Part shown: piece by piece, positions 19,697-28,195 of the stretch | Layout of the letters: the number at the start of each line of letters is the position of its first letter | Position numbering within the stretch: the first letter of the stretch is position 1 | NCBI RefSeq assembly: GCF_000721105.1 | Contig: NZ_JOEV01000029.1 | Span: forward strand, 1 to 64,000 | Direction of reading: 5' to 3' | Length of the DNA: 64,000 nucleotides | Source: Streptomyces cellulosae | Lineage (GTDB): Bacteria; Actinomycetota; Actinomycetes; Streptomycetales; Streptomycetaceae | Made by a program: the position numbers and the translations under genes | The notes under the pieces: model-generated | What the model saw: only the letters and a program-made list of their open reading frames with translations | Databases searched by the model: none | What the model was told of the DNA's origin: nothing

Positions 19697-20926
19697 CTAC
19701 AGCGCCACGCCCAGCAGAGCGTCCACGGCCCGCGACACGACGCCGGGGGCGCCCTCGTCCGTACCGCCCTGCTCGTTCTGGAGCGTCACCCACCGGTCGA
19801 CGGCGGTCAGCGCGGCCGGGGAGTCCAGGTCGGCGGCGAGGGCCTCGCGGATCTCCTCGACGAGCGCCTCCGCGGGCGGGCCGTCGGGGCGGGAGACCGC
19901 GGCACGCCAGCGGCCGAGCCGGTCGACGGCGTCCTGGAGGACCTGGTCGGTCCACTCCCAGTCGGCCCGGTAGTGGTGGGCCAGCAGCGCCAGCCGGATG
20001 GCGGCCGGGTCGACCCCGTCCCGCCGCAGCCGGGACACGAAGACCAGGTTGCCCTTGGACTTGGACATCTTCTCGCCGTCGAGAGCGACCATGCCGGCGT
20101 GGACGTACGCCTTGGCCATCGGGAACTCGCCGGTGAGGACCTGGGCGTGCGAGGCGCCCATCTCGTGGTGCGGGAAGGCGAGATCGGATCCGCCGCCCTG
20201 CACGTCGAAGCCCATCCCGAGGTGGTCCAGGGCGATGGCGACGCACTCGATGTGCCAGCCGGGGCGGCCGCGCCCTAGCGAGGCGCCGTCCCAGCTGGGC
20301 TCGCCCTCGCGGGCGGCCATCCACAGCATCGGGTCGAGCGGGTTCTTCTTGCCCGGCCGGTCGGGGTCGCCGCCGCGCTCGGCGGACAGCAGGCGCATGG
20401 CGGCCGCGTCCAGGCCGGACACCTTGCCGAAGTTCGGGTCGGACTCGACGGAGAAGTAGATGTCCCCCTCGAGTTCGTAGGCGGCGCCGGCGTCCCGCAG
20501 CCGCTCGACGAGCGGCACGATGCCGGGTATCGCCTCGACCGCGCCTATGTAGTGCCGCGGGGGCAGCATGCGCAGGGCGGTCATGTCCTCGCGGAAGAGG
20601 GCCGTCTCCTTCTCGGCGAGGGCGGCCCAGTCGAGGCCGTCGCGCTCGGCCCGCTCCAGCAGCGGGTCGTCGACGTCGGTGACGTTCTGGACGTAGTGGA
20701 CCTGCCGCTTGGTGTCGAGCCACACGCGCTGCACAAGGTCGAACGCGTTGTAGGTCGCCGCGTGACCCATGTGGGTCGCGTCGTACGGCGTGATGCCGCA
20801 GACGTAGATACGGGCGACGGGACCGGGGTCGAGGGTGACCAGGCCACCGGTGGCGGTGTCGTGGATCCTCAGGTCGCGGCCCTGACCAGGCAGGGCGGGG
20901 ACCTCGGAAGCGGGCCAGGCATGCAT
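19697..20926 (-). CDS. mshC: L-cysteine:1D-myo-inositol 2-amino-2-deoxy-glucopyranoside ligase
   Basis: A 409-residue mycothiol biosynthesis ligase that joins cysteine to GlcN-inositol using ATP. It is a class I cysteinyl-tRNA-synthetase relative: the zinc-binding Cys is in [17 protein letters not shown], where HMGH is the HIGH motif; GWHIECVA and LAFPHHEMG supply further zinc/substrate residues; and KMSKSKGN is the KMSKS loop. It lacks the anticodon-binding tail of CysS and starts with the MshC-type [14 protein letters not shown]. It ends a four-gene minus-strand run after the phosphatase, DUF3090 and kinase-like genes. Confidence 0.96.
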   Translation of the reverse strand: MHAWPASEVPALPGQGRDLRIHDTATGGLVTLDPGPVARIYVCGITPYDATHMGHAATYNAFDLVQRVWLDTKRQVHYVQNVTDVDDPLLERAERDGLDWAALAEKETALFREDMTALRMLPPRHYIGAVEAIPGIVPLVERLRDAGAAYELEGDIYFSVESDPNFGKVSGLDAAAMRLLSAERGGDPDRPGKKNPLDPMLWMAAREGEPSWDGASLGRGRPGWHIECVAIALDHLGMGFDVQGGGSDLAFPHHEMGASHAQVLTGEFPMAKAYVHAGMVALDGEKMSKSKGNLVFVSRLRRDGVDPAAIRLALLAHHYRADWEWTDQVLQDAVDRLGRWRAAVSRPDGPPAEALVEEIREALAADLDSPAALTAVDRWVTLQNEQGGTDEGAPGVVSRAVDALLGVAL

Positions 20927-21020
20927 GCCATGAGCCTAACCGGACGGAAGTTCCGTATACGAACCGGACCGGACCGCATGGCCGGTAACGCGTTCTTGCG
21001 CGATACCGGCCGGTGTGCCG

Positions 21021-21863
21021 CTACACCGGTGGCCAGGGAATGGCCGGCCACTCGCCGCTGGGTTCCGGGTGCTTGCCGGACGCCAGCAAAGCGTCGACCC
21101 GCGCGCGGGTGGCGTCGATCTCCACCGGGGTGATGAGCGTGGCCAGGCGTGCGGACAGCGCGCCAGACTCCCCGAGCGCCTCCTTCAGGGCCGTGAGCAC
21201 CTCGACCGCCTCATCGGTCAGCGGCTGGCCGGCCCAGCCCCACAGCAGGGTGCGCAGTTTGTTCTCGGCGTTGAAGGTGACCCCGTGGTCGATGCCGTAC
21301 AGGCGGCCCTCGACGGTGGGCAGCAGATGGCCGCCCTTGCGGTCGGCGTTGTTGATCACCGCGTCCAGCACGGCGAGCCGGCGCAACCGCTCGTCGTCGG
21401 CGTGCACCAGCAGCGCGGTGCGCCCCTCACCGACCTCCGCGAAACCGATCGCCTTCCAGCCGGGCTCCGGCTCCTCCGCGTCCACGAGCGCGAGCAGTTC
21501 GCTCTCGGGCGTCACGTCGATCCACAGCTGGCACATGCCCTCGCCGTACGGCCCGTCGCGCATCACCGTCGGCGGGACGAGGCCCCAGCCGGTCGCCTCG
21601 GAGACCTCGTACGCGGCGACCTCGCGCTGCGCGAGCGTCCCGTCGGGAAAGTCCCACAGGGGCCGCTCCCCCGCCACCGGCTTGTAGATGCAGGCCGCCT
21701 CCCGGCCGTCGCGGGAGACCGTGCAGTACAGGGCCGCGTTGGACGCCTCGCGGATGCGGCCGCGCACGGTCAGCTCACCCTCCGTGAGCACGTCGGCGAG
21801 CGGCTCGGTCGGTGTCGCCCCGGTGGTCACGCTCCGCGGCGGTATCCGTTCTGGCGCGGACAT
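21021..21863 (-). CDS. SCO1664-family kinase-like protein
   Basis: A 280-residue member of the actinobacterial SCO1664 family, which resembles PI3/PI4-kinase and HipA-type folds. Kinase-like residues look intact: Lys in CIYKPVAGERPLWDFP (about residue 61), Glu in QREVAAYEVSEATG, the catalytic-loop-like VINNADRKGGHLL and the metal-binding-like GIDHGVTF. The ATG at 21863 has a GGAAGGA site and overlaps the DUF3090 reading frame by 37 bp, which implies translational coupling. mshC follows 94 bp downstream. The substrate is unknown; activity is inferred from motif retention only. Confidence 0.88.
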   Translation of the reverse strand: MSAPERIPPRSVTTGATPTEPLADVLTEGELTVRGRIREASNAALYCTVSRDGREAACIYKPVAGERPLWDFPDGTLAQREVAAYEVSEATGWGLVPPTVMRDGPYGEGMCQLWIDVTPESELLALVDAEEPEPGWKAIGFAEVGEGRTALLVHADDERLRRLAVLDAVINNADRKGGHLLPTVEGRLYGIDHGVTFNAENKLRTLLWGWAGQPLTDEAVEVLTALKEALGESGALSARLATLITPVEIDATRARVDALLASGKHPEPSGEWPAIPWPPV

Positions 21864-22417
21864 ACGTGTCCTTCCGGATCGAGCGGGAGACTGCACAGCG
21901 GACACGGCGGCCGCCCGGCGTTGACGACGTCCAGGGCACGCTTGGCGAAGGCTCTCGCCTGCGCGCCGGTGAGCCGGACCCGCAGCATCGGGGGCCCGTT
22001 CTCCTCGTCCTGGAGGAGTTGCTCCTCCGCCTCGGCGAGGTCCTCCTCGGACTCGGCGTCGAGTTCCACGAGGGCCTGCGCCTCGACGATCATGCGCTGC
22101 TCGTCGCCGTCCCAGGCGAGGGCCATGGTGCCGACCCGGAACTCCTCCTCGACGGGGGTCGCGAGGGGGGCGGTGTCGGCGACTTCGGTGGGCGCGACGG
22201 CCGGCACGGCGGCACTGCCTCCGCTACGGCGTACGACCTCGTCCAGCAGCTCGTCCATCCGCTCGGCGAGCGCGGCGACCTGGGTCTTCTCCAGGGCCAC
22301 GCTGGTCACCCGGGGGCCGGCCGTGGCCTGGAGGAAGAACGTACGGCGTCCGGGCAGCCCGACCGTACCGGCCACGAAGCGCTCCGGGGGGTCGTAGAGG
22401 AACACCTGACGGGACAC
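21827..22417 (-). CDS. DUF3090 family protein with C-terminal zinc ribbon
   Basis: A 196-residue protein starting MSRQVFLYDPPERFVAGTVG, typical of the DUF3090 family conserved beside the SCO1664-type gene in actinobacteria. Its C-terminus has a four-cysteine zinc-ribbon-like motif (CPLCSLPLDPEGHVCPRQNG; three Cys seen plus nearby polar ligands). The 3-prime end overlaps the next gene by 37 bp. The start is GTG 22417 after GGAGACAGG. No biochemical role is known to me. Confidence 0.9.
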   Translation of the reverse strand: MSRQVFLYDPPERFVAGTVGLPGRRTFFLQATAGPRVTSVALEKTQVAALAERMDELLDEVVRRSGGSAAVPAVAPTEVADTAPLATPVEEEFRVGTMALAWDGDEQRMIVEAQALVELDAESEEDLAEAEEQLLQDEENGPPMLRVRLTGAQARAFAKRALDVVNAGRPPCPLCSLPLDPEGHVCPRQNGYRRGA

Positions 22418-22516
22418 GTCCTGTCTCCATTGGAATCGTGAGTACCTGCGGCTGTCCGTGAACGTCCATGGGTGAACGCCGTTGCGCGGACCGCTTCACC
22501 CTACTGCGCCCGACGA

Positions 22517-23203
22517 TCACGGTGCGCCCGCACCGCCCCCCACCGGGTTGTCGCCGGCCGGAGGCTCCTCGTGCGGCGCCAGGGACGCGAAGTCACCGGT
22601 GTCGCCGAGACGGACGAGAAACGGCCTGAGACGGGTGTAACGGATCGCTGTGATGGAACACGGTTCAACAGAAATCCGCTGGAAGAGGTCGAGATGAAGT
22701 CCGAGTGCGTCCGCCACGAGCGACTTGATGACGTCGCCGTGAGAGCACATGAGGTAGACGGCGTCGGCGCCGTGGTCCCGCTCCACCCTGGCGTTCCACT
22801 CGCGCACCGCCTCGGCGGCCCGGGTCTGCATCGCCCGCATCGACTCGCCGCCGGGGAACGCGGCCGCGGAGGGGTGCGCCTGTACGACCTCCATCAACGG
22901 CTCGCCCGTGAGTTCGGCGAGCTTGCGGCCGGACCAGTCGCCGTAGTGGCATTCCCCGATCCGTTCGTCGGTGTGCGCGCTGAGGCCGGGACGGGCCTCC
23001 AGCAGGGGCTGGACGGTCTCCTGGCACCGCTGCAGCGGGCTGGTGACGATCTCGGAGAGCGGCAGCTCGGCGAGCCGGCCGGGGAGCGCGGCGGCCTGCG
23101 CGGCGCCGCGCTCGTCCAGGGCGACGCCGGGCGTCCAGCCGGCGAGCAGTCCCTCGGTGTTGGCGGTGGATCGTCCGTGCCGGACGAGGATCAGCGTGGG
23201 CAT
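22517..23203 (-). CDS. histidine phosphatase family protein (MSMEG_4193-like)
   Basis: A 228-residue phosphoglycerate-mutase-like phosphatase. The catalytic His is in LILVRHGRSTANT, the phosphate-binding Arg in TSPLQRCQETVQPL, the acid in ERIGECHYGDW and the second His in LMCSHGDVIKSLVAD. The ATG at 23203 gives the family start; the upstream open frame only adds a Thr/Ala repeat encoded by the GGCGGTGG-type repeats at 23235-23350. It heads the operon with DUF3090, the kinase-like gene and mshC. Its substrate is unknown; the pairing with a kinase-like protein is suggestive. Confidence 0.9.
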   Translation of the reverse strand: MPTLILVRHGRSTANTEGLLAGWTPGVALDERGAAQAAALPGRLAELPLSEIVTSPLQRCQETVQPLLEARPGLSAHTDERIGECHYGDWSGRKLAELTGEPLMEVVQAHPSAAAFPGGESMRAMQTRAAEAVREWNARVERDHGADAVYLMCSHGDVIKSLVADALGLHLDLFQRISVEPCSITAIRYTRLRPFLVRLGDTGDFASLAPHEEPPAGDNPVGGGAGAP

Positions 23204-23373
23204 GCCGCCCAGCGTAGGCGTACGGCGGAGAACAGTCCGGGGCGCGGTGGTGGCGGAGGTCGCGGTGGTCGGCGCAACAGCGATGGTGGAAGCAATGGTG
23301 GTGGGAGCAGTGGCGGTGGCCGGAGCAGTGGCGGTGGTCGGAGTGGCCTTCGGATGACGGGACCACACGCCCT

Positions 23374-24369
23374 GTGATCGTCGACTGCGCCATCTACCGT
23401 GACGGACACCGGACGACGGGGCCCGAGGACCTCTCCGACGCTCTCGCCGAGGCCCGGGCGGCGCACGGGTTCGTCTGGATCGGGCTGCACGAGCCGTCCG
23501 AGGAGGAATTCGACCACGTCACCCGGGAGTTCGCGCTGCATCCCCTGGCGGTCGAGGACGCCCTGAACGCCCATCAGCGGCCCAAGCTGGAGGTGTACGA
23601 CGACTCTCTGTTCGTGGTCCTCAAGCCCGTGGCGTACGAGCCGAAGAGCGACGCCGTGTCCACCGGCGAGGTCATGCTCTTCCTCGGCGACTCCTTCGTG
23701 GTGACCGTCCGGCACGGTGTGGGCTCCCCGCTGGGCACCGTACGGCAGCGGCTGGAACAGGAGCCCGAGCTGCTCGGCAAGGGTCCCACCGCCGTGCTGT
23801 ACGCAGTCGCCGACGCCGTCGTCGACCACTATCTGGACGTGGCCACCGAGTTGCAGACGGACCTGGAGGAACTGGAGACGGAGGTGTTCTCGCCGGACGG
23901 CGGGGGCTCGCGGCACACCGCCTCCCGCATCTACACCTTCAAGCGGCAGATCCTGGAGTTCCGCCGGGCGACCGGGCCGCTGGCGCTGCCGCTGACCCGG
24001 CTGGCGGACGTGGGCACGTTCGGCGGGGCGGTGCCCTTCGTCAACGAGAAGGCGAGGCCCTTCTTCCGTGACGTCAGCGACCACCTCACGCGTGTGAACG
24101 AGTCGGTGGAAGGGCTGGACCGGTTGGTCTCCGACGTCCTCTCCGCGCATCTCGCGCAGATGAGCGTCCGGCAGAACGACGACATGCGGAAGATCTCCGC
24201 GTGGGCGGCCATGGCCGCGATCCCCACGATGATCGCGGGTGTCTACGGCATGAACTTCGACCACATGCCCGAGCTGCACTGGACGTGGTCGTATCCGGCG
24301 GTGATCGCGCTGATGGCCGGCCTGGAGGTGCTGCTGTACCGGCTGTTCAAGCGCCGGGGGTGGCTGTAG
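23374..24369 (+). CDS. corA: CorA-type magnesium/cobalt transporter
   Basis: A 331-residue CorA-family channel. A cytoplasmic alpha/beta N-terminal domain (HEPSEEEFDHVTREFALHPL) is followed by a long helix, then two C-terminal transmembrane helices with the signature YGMNF (GMN motif) in the loop between them and a basic KRRGWL end. The GTG start at 23374 is divergent from the phosphatase gene, about 170 bp away. Nothing suggests a specialised partner. Confidence 0.93.
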   Translation: MIVDCAIYRDGHRTTGPEDLSDALAEARAAHGFVWIGLHEPSEEEFDHVTREFALHPLAVEDALNAHQRPKLEVYDDSLFVVLKPVAYEPKSDAVSTGEVMLFLGDSFVVTVRHGVGSPLGTVRQRLEQEPELLGKGPTAVLYAVADAVVDHYLDVATELQTDLEELETEVFSPDGGGSRHTASRIYTFKRQILEFRRATGPLALPLTRLADVGTFGGAVPFVNEKARPFFRDVSDHLTRVNESVEGLDRLVSDVLSAHLAQMSVRQNDDMRKISAWAAMAAIPTMIAGVYGMNFDHMPELHWTWSYPAVIALMAGLEVLLYRLFKRRGWL

Positions 24370-24381
24370 GGCTGCTCCTGG

Positions 24382-25170
24382 TCAGGCGAACTCCGGGGCC
24401 GACGCCGGGGGACCGCCGAGTGCGTTGCGGTGTTCCGGCATCCTCAGGGACACCATGGTCCGCCAGCCGGCCAGCCGCTCGTACGCGTACACCGCGTGGA
24501 TGCCCGCCGCCAGGAGCGCCGACTTGGCCTTCGGCCAGCCGAGGATGCGGCCCATGCGGGCCATGACCGCGAGGCTGACGTCCCTGTGGACACGGATCTC
24601 GGCGAGCGCGCAGTCACGCAGCACGCGCTGGATGAACGGTCCGTGCCCGGCGGCCGCGAAGCGCAGCAACTCCTCGTGGGTGTAGGCGAGATGGTTGTCC
24701 TCGTCGTGGGAGATCATCCGGACCGCCCTGCCGACCACGGGGTGGTCCGAGAAGTACTTCCGCAGCATCACCATCTGGTCGGCGGCGCGCTGCTCGGTGA
24801 CCCGGCTGTGCGCGAGGTACGTGATGAGGTCCTGCACCGTGAGCGGTTCGTCGCCCTTGAGCTTCCCGTGGGCCAGTCCGATGCCCTGTTCCTCCAGGAG
24901 CCTCGTGTAGTCGGTCTCGGGCGGCACCGGAACGGGATCGAGGCCGCGCTTCTTCAGCAGAGCGTTGAAGATCCGCCCGTGCTTGTCCTCGTCCGCGCCG
25001 TGCCGGGTGATCTTGGGGGCGAGGGCACGCTCGCTGGCCGGGACGAGCGCGGCGATGCGGGCGTTCTCCCAGCCGCCCTGAGCCTCCCCGCTGGCCGCGA
25101 TGGAGCAGAACAGGCGGAAGGACTCGTCATTGCCGAGGATCTCCTCGAACAGGCTCTTGGCCGACACCAT
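24382..25170 (-). CDS. ferritin-like domain protein
   Basis: A 262-residue protein whose two helical hairpins carry ferritin-like metal-ligand patterns: GADEDKHGRIFNALL and SHDEDNHLAYTHEELL, each with acid and His residues in DEDxH spacing. This suggests a di-iron carboxylate protein, as in other actinobacterial ferritin-like proteins of unknown substrate. The ATG at 25170 has a GGAGAGG site; further upstream reading runs into Pro/Arg-rich non-coding DNA. It converges with corA, with only 12 bp between stops. Confidence 0.8.
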   Translation of the reverse strand: MVSAKSLFEEILGNDESFRLFCSIAASGEAQGGWENARIAALVPASERALAPKITRHGADEDKHGRIFNALLKKRGLDPVPVPPETDYTRLLEEQGIGLAHGKLKGDEPLTVQDLITYLAHSRVTEQRAADQMVMLRKYFSDHPVVGRAVRMISHDEDNHLAYTHEELLRFAAAGHGPFIQRVLRDCALAEIRVHRDVSLAVMARMGRILGWPKAKSALLAAGIHAVYAYERLAGWRTMVSLRMPEHRNALGGPPASAPEFA

Positions 25171-25514
25171 CGTGGGCACCTCTCCGCAGGGCTCCGCAGG
25201 ACGCCGCAGAGAACGAGTCAAACGCGGCGCGAAGGGTGCTGCAACAGCTGTGCCGGACGGCTCCGCCAAAGGGGGGACCGCCGGGGCCGCACCGCGTACG
25301 TAACCGGGCGGGCGCCGGCGCGTTGTGCCGCGTGACGGCCGTGGCGGGGCAGACCCCCGAGCCCCCACCACGGCCGGGGAAACCTCCCGGTGGTTGGACC
25401 TGGGTGTTACGTGAGCCTGATTGTCAGCCGGGCCCCCGCGGGGGGCGGTTGGCGGCGGGTCCAGTGACCGGTTGTCGGGCGGGCTCCCGGGGGACGGCCG
25501 GCAGGCGGGGCCCA

Positions 25515-25610
25515 GTGGTCGGTTTCAGGCGGAACCCGGTGGTCGGTTTCAGGCGGAACCCGGTGGTCGGTTTCAGGCGGAACCCGGTGGTCGGTTTCAG
25601 GCGGAGCCCG
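25515..25610. repeat. 24-bp tandem repeat, four copies
   Basis: Unit GTGGTCGGTTTCAGGCGG followed by AACCCG repeats at 25515, 25539, 25563 and 25587; the fourth copy has one A-to-G change. The unit length is a multiple of three, so frames stay open through it. Confidence 0.9.
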
Positions 25611-25616
25611 GTGGTC

Positions 25617-25685
25617 GGTTGACGGCTGATCCGGTCACCGGTTGACGGCTGATCCGGTCACCGGTTGACGGCTGGTCCGGTCACC
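25617..25685. repeat. 23-bp tandem repeat, three copies
   Basis: Unit GGTTGACGGCTGATCCGG followed by TCACC repeats at 25617, 25640 and 25663; the last copy has one change. It directly follows the 24-bp array. Confidence 0.9.
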
Positions 25686-25898
25686 GATTGTCGGGCGAGC
25701 CGGGGGCCAGCAGGCGGACCGGTGTTGGGTCTTGACGGCGGGCGGGTTCAGTGACCGGTCGTCGGACGGAGCCAGGGCTGGCCGGCAGGCGGAGCCCGGT
25801 GGTCGGTCGGCGGCGGGCCCCGTCCCGGGTTGTCGGGCGGGGCCGAGCGTTGGCCGGCAGACGGGTCCCCGTGGTCGGTTGGCCGGTGGAGCCTGGTG

Positions 25899-26954
25899 TC
25901 AGGCGAGGCCTGCGCGGTCGAGGGCCTCGGTGCCGGTGCGGAGGGAGGCGAGGCGCTCGTCGAGCGTGAAGCCCGCGGGGGCGAGGGTGAGGGTGGTGAC
26001 CCCGGCCTCGGCGTAGGCCTTCATCCGGTCCGCGATCCGGTCGACGGAGCCCAGCAGGGTCGTCCCGTCGATGAGGTCGTGCGGGATGGCGGCCGCGGCG
26101 CCCTGCTTGTCGCCGGAGAGGTACTTGTCCTGGATCTCGGCGGCTTCCTTCTCGTAGCCCATGCGCTGGGCGAGCTGGTTGTAGAAGTTCTGCTTACGAC
26201 TGCCCATGCCGCCGACGTACAGCGCGGTGTACGGGCGGAAGGTGTCGGCGAGGGTGGTGACGTCCTTGTCGGCCCCGACGGCGATGGGCAGGGTCGGGCA
26301 GACGTCGAAGCCGTCGAGGGTCTTGCCGGCCTTCTCGCGGCCGGCCCGCAGGTACTTGATCGCGGTGTCCTCGATGTGATCGGCGGACGGGAAGATGAGA
26401 AGGGCGCCGTCGGCGATCTCGCCGGTCTGTTCGAGGTTCTTCGGGCCGATGGCGGCGATGTACAGCGGGATGTGCTCGCGCTCCGGGTGCACGGTGAGCT
26501 TGATGGGCTTGCCGGGGCCGCCGGGGAGGGGGAGGGTCCAGTGCTCGCCCTCGAAGGAGAGGCGTTCGCGGGTCATCGCCTTGCGGACGATCTCCACGTA
26601 CTCGCGGGTGCGGGAGAGGGGCTTGTCGAACTTGACGCCGTACCAGCCCTCGGAGACCTGCGGGCCGGAGACACCGAGACCGAGACGGAAGCGGCCGCCG
26701 GAGAGCGAGTCGAGGGTGGCCGCGGTCATCGCGGTCATCGCCGGCTGGCGGGCCGGGATCTGGAAGATGGCCGAGCCGACGTCGATGCGCTCGGTCTGGG
26801 CGGCGACCCACGTGAGTACGGTGGCCGCGTCGGAGCCGTAGGCCTCCGCGGCCCAGCAGACGGCGTAGCCGAGGCGGTCGGCCTCCTTGGCCACGGCCAG
26901 ATTGTCCGCGTCCATGCCTGCACCCCAGTAGCCGAGGTTGATCCCGAGCTGCAT
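25899..26954 (-). CDS. LLM-class F420-dependent oxidoreductase
   Basis: A 351-residue luciferase-like monooxygenase-fold protein starting MQLGINLGYWGAGMDADNLA. Typical segments are the YGSDAATVLTWVAA region, RFRLGLGVSGPQVSEGWYG and the IPLYIAAIGPKNLEQTGEIADG cofactor-binding stretch (given in parts). Enzymes of this type use coenzyme F420 in actinobacteria. A palindrome (26966-26979) lies 11 bp upstream of the start. The substrate is unknown. Confidence 0.9.
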   Translation of the reverse strand: MQLGINLGYWGAGMDADNLAVAKEADRLGYAVCWAAEAYGSDAATVLTWVAAQTERIDVGSAIFQIPARQPAMTAMTAATLDSLSGGRFRLGLGVSGPQVSEGWYGVKFDKPLSRTREYVEIVRKAMTRERLSFEGEHWTLPLPGGPGKPIKLTVHPEREHIPLYIAAIGPKNLEQTGEIADGALLIFPSADHIEDTAIKYLRAGREKAGKTLDGFDVCPTLPIAVGADKDVTTLADTFRPYTALYVGGMGSRKQNFYNQLAQRMGYEKEAAEIQDKYLSGDKQGAAAAIPHDLIDGTTLLGSVDRIADRMKAYAEAGVTTLTLAPAGFTLDERLASLRTGTEALDRAGLA

Positions 26955-26965
26955 GCCGAATCCCC

Positions 26966-26979
26966 TTACCGATCAGTAA
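26966..26979. promoter_or_regulatory. candidate operator of the LLM oxidoreductase gene
   Basis: TTACCGATCAGTAA is a 14-bp inverted repeat with one mismatched pair of positions, immediately upstream of the minus-strand gene start. TetR-family sites often look like this; no matching regulator is adjacent. Confidence 0.45.
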
Positions 26980-27211
26980 CGTCCCTTGGGGGAACCTTAG
27001 CGGGTGCCTGTGGGCGGGGGCCTGCCGCGGGTGGGTGGTGCGCGTGGGGATGCCCCCGGCGCCCGTGCGGGTTCGGTGGGGGGTGCGCGCAGCGCCTGAG
27101 GGGGCGTGGTGGGTGGGGGCCCGGGGCCGTCCTCACCGCACGCGCTGTTGGCGGGAACTGGTTATCCACAGGCACCCACGCGGCAGGTTCTGGCCAGTAA
27201 TCTCGGCGTTC

Positions 27212-28195
27212 ATGGAGCAGAGGCATCTCGGCCGCACCGGCCTGCGCGTGTCCCGGATCGGGCTCGGCACCCTGACCTGGGGTCGGGACACCGATGAGCA
27301 CGACGCCGCGGACCTCTTGAAGACGTTCTGGGAGGCGGGCGGAAGCCTCGTCGACACCGCGGACGTGTACGGCGACGGAGAGGCCGAGTATCTGCTCGGA
27401 CGTCTTGTGGAGGGGCTCGTCCCGCGCCGGGACCTGGTCATCTCGACGAAGGCCGGCAGCGTGCCGGATCCCGATCGGCGCTTCGACGGCTCCCGCGGGC
27501 ATCTGCTCTCCGCGCTCGACGCCTCGCTGGCCCGGCTCGGCACGGACTACGTCGACGTGTGGCACATCCACGCCTACGACCCCGACACCCCGCTGGAAGA
27601 GACCCTGCAGGCGCTGGACCTGGCGGTGAGCAGTGGGCGCGCCCGCTACGCGGGGGTCTCGAACTTCTGTGGCTGGCAGCTCGCCAAGGCGGCGACCTGG
27701 CAGATCGCGGCGCCCGGGACCCGGACCCGACTGGCGAGCACGCAGCTTGAGTACTCGTTGCTCCAGCGCGGTGTCGAGCGCGAGGTGCTGCCGGCCGCGC
27801 TGGACCTGGGGATCGGGATGCTGCCCTCCTCACCGCTCGGGCGCGGGGTGCTCACCGGCAAGTACCGGAACACGACGCCCGCCGACTCGCGGGGCGCCTC
27901 GGAGCATCTGGCGCCGTTCGTCGCGCCGTATCTCGACGACACGGCGAGCCGGATCGTGGACGCCGTGACGACCGCGGCGGACGGTCTCGCCGTGACACCG
28001 CTCCAGGTGGCCCTCGCATGGGTCCGGGACCGGCCGGGGGTGGCCGCGCCGATCGTCGGCGCGCGCAACGCGCAGCAGCTCACGGCGGCGTTGTCAGTGG
28101 AGGCCCTTAGTCTTCCTGACGAGATCTGCCGGGCGCTCGACGATGTGTCGGCGCCCGTGCACCGCTATCCCGATCACGACTGGAGCACGCTGTGA
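27212..28195 (+). CDS. aldo/keto reductase
   Basis: A 327-residue NADPH-dependent AKR barrel. The catalytic tetrad is visible: Asp in VDTADVYGDGEAEYLL with the Tyr following, Lys in VISTKAG and His in VDVWHIHAYDP; the C-terminal AAPIVGARNAQQL segment binds the cofactor phosphate. The ATG at 27212 gives the family start MEQRHLGRTGLRVSRIGLGT. Its stop overlaps the GTG of the next gene by four bases, so the two are translationally coupled. The substrate is unknown. Confidence 0.93.
   Translation: MEQRHLGRTGLRVSRIGLGTLTWGRDTDEHDAADLLKTFWEAGGSLVDTADVYGDGEAEYLLGRLVEGLVPRRDLVISTKAGSVPDPDRRFDGSRGHLLSALDASLARLGTDYVDVWHIHAYDPDTPLEETLQALDLAVSSGRARYAGVSNFCGWQLAKAATWQIAAPGTRTRLASTQLEYSLLQRGVEREVLPAALDLGIGMLPSSPLGRGVLTGKYRNTTPADSRGASEHLAPFVAPYLDDTASRIVDAVTTAADGLAVTPLQVALAWVRDRPGVAAPIVGARNAQQLTAALSVEALSLPDEICRALDDVSAPVHRYPDHDWSTL

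Larger units (their letters stand above)
25171..25898. other. repeat-rich intergenic region
   Basis: A 728-bp stretch with no credible gene. Open frames across it encode only repeats such as GGRFQAEP. From about 25430 on it is built of related GGTCGGTT, GGCGGAGCCC and GGTCACCGGTT words, including two clean tandem arrays listed separately, and a decayed continuation to about 25890. The promoter of the ferritin-like gene must lie in the first 100-200 bp. Confidence 0.6.

Noticed and set aside
25421..26016. Repeat-encoded open frames in the intergenic array
   Set aside because: Translation is only GGRFQAEP-type repetition, and no ribosome site is present.
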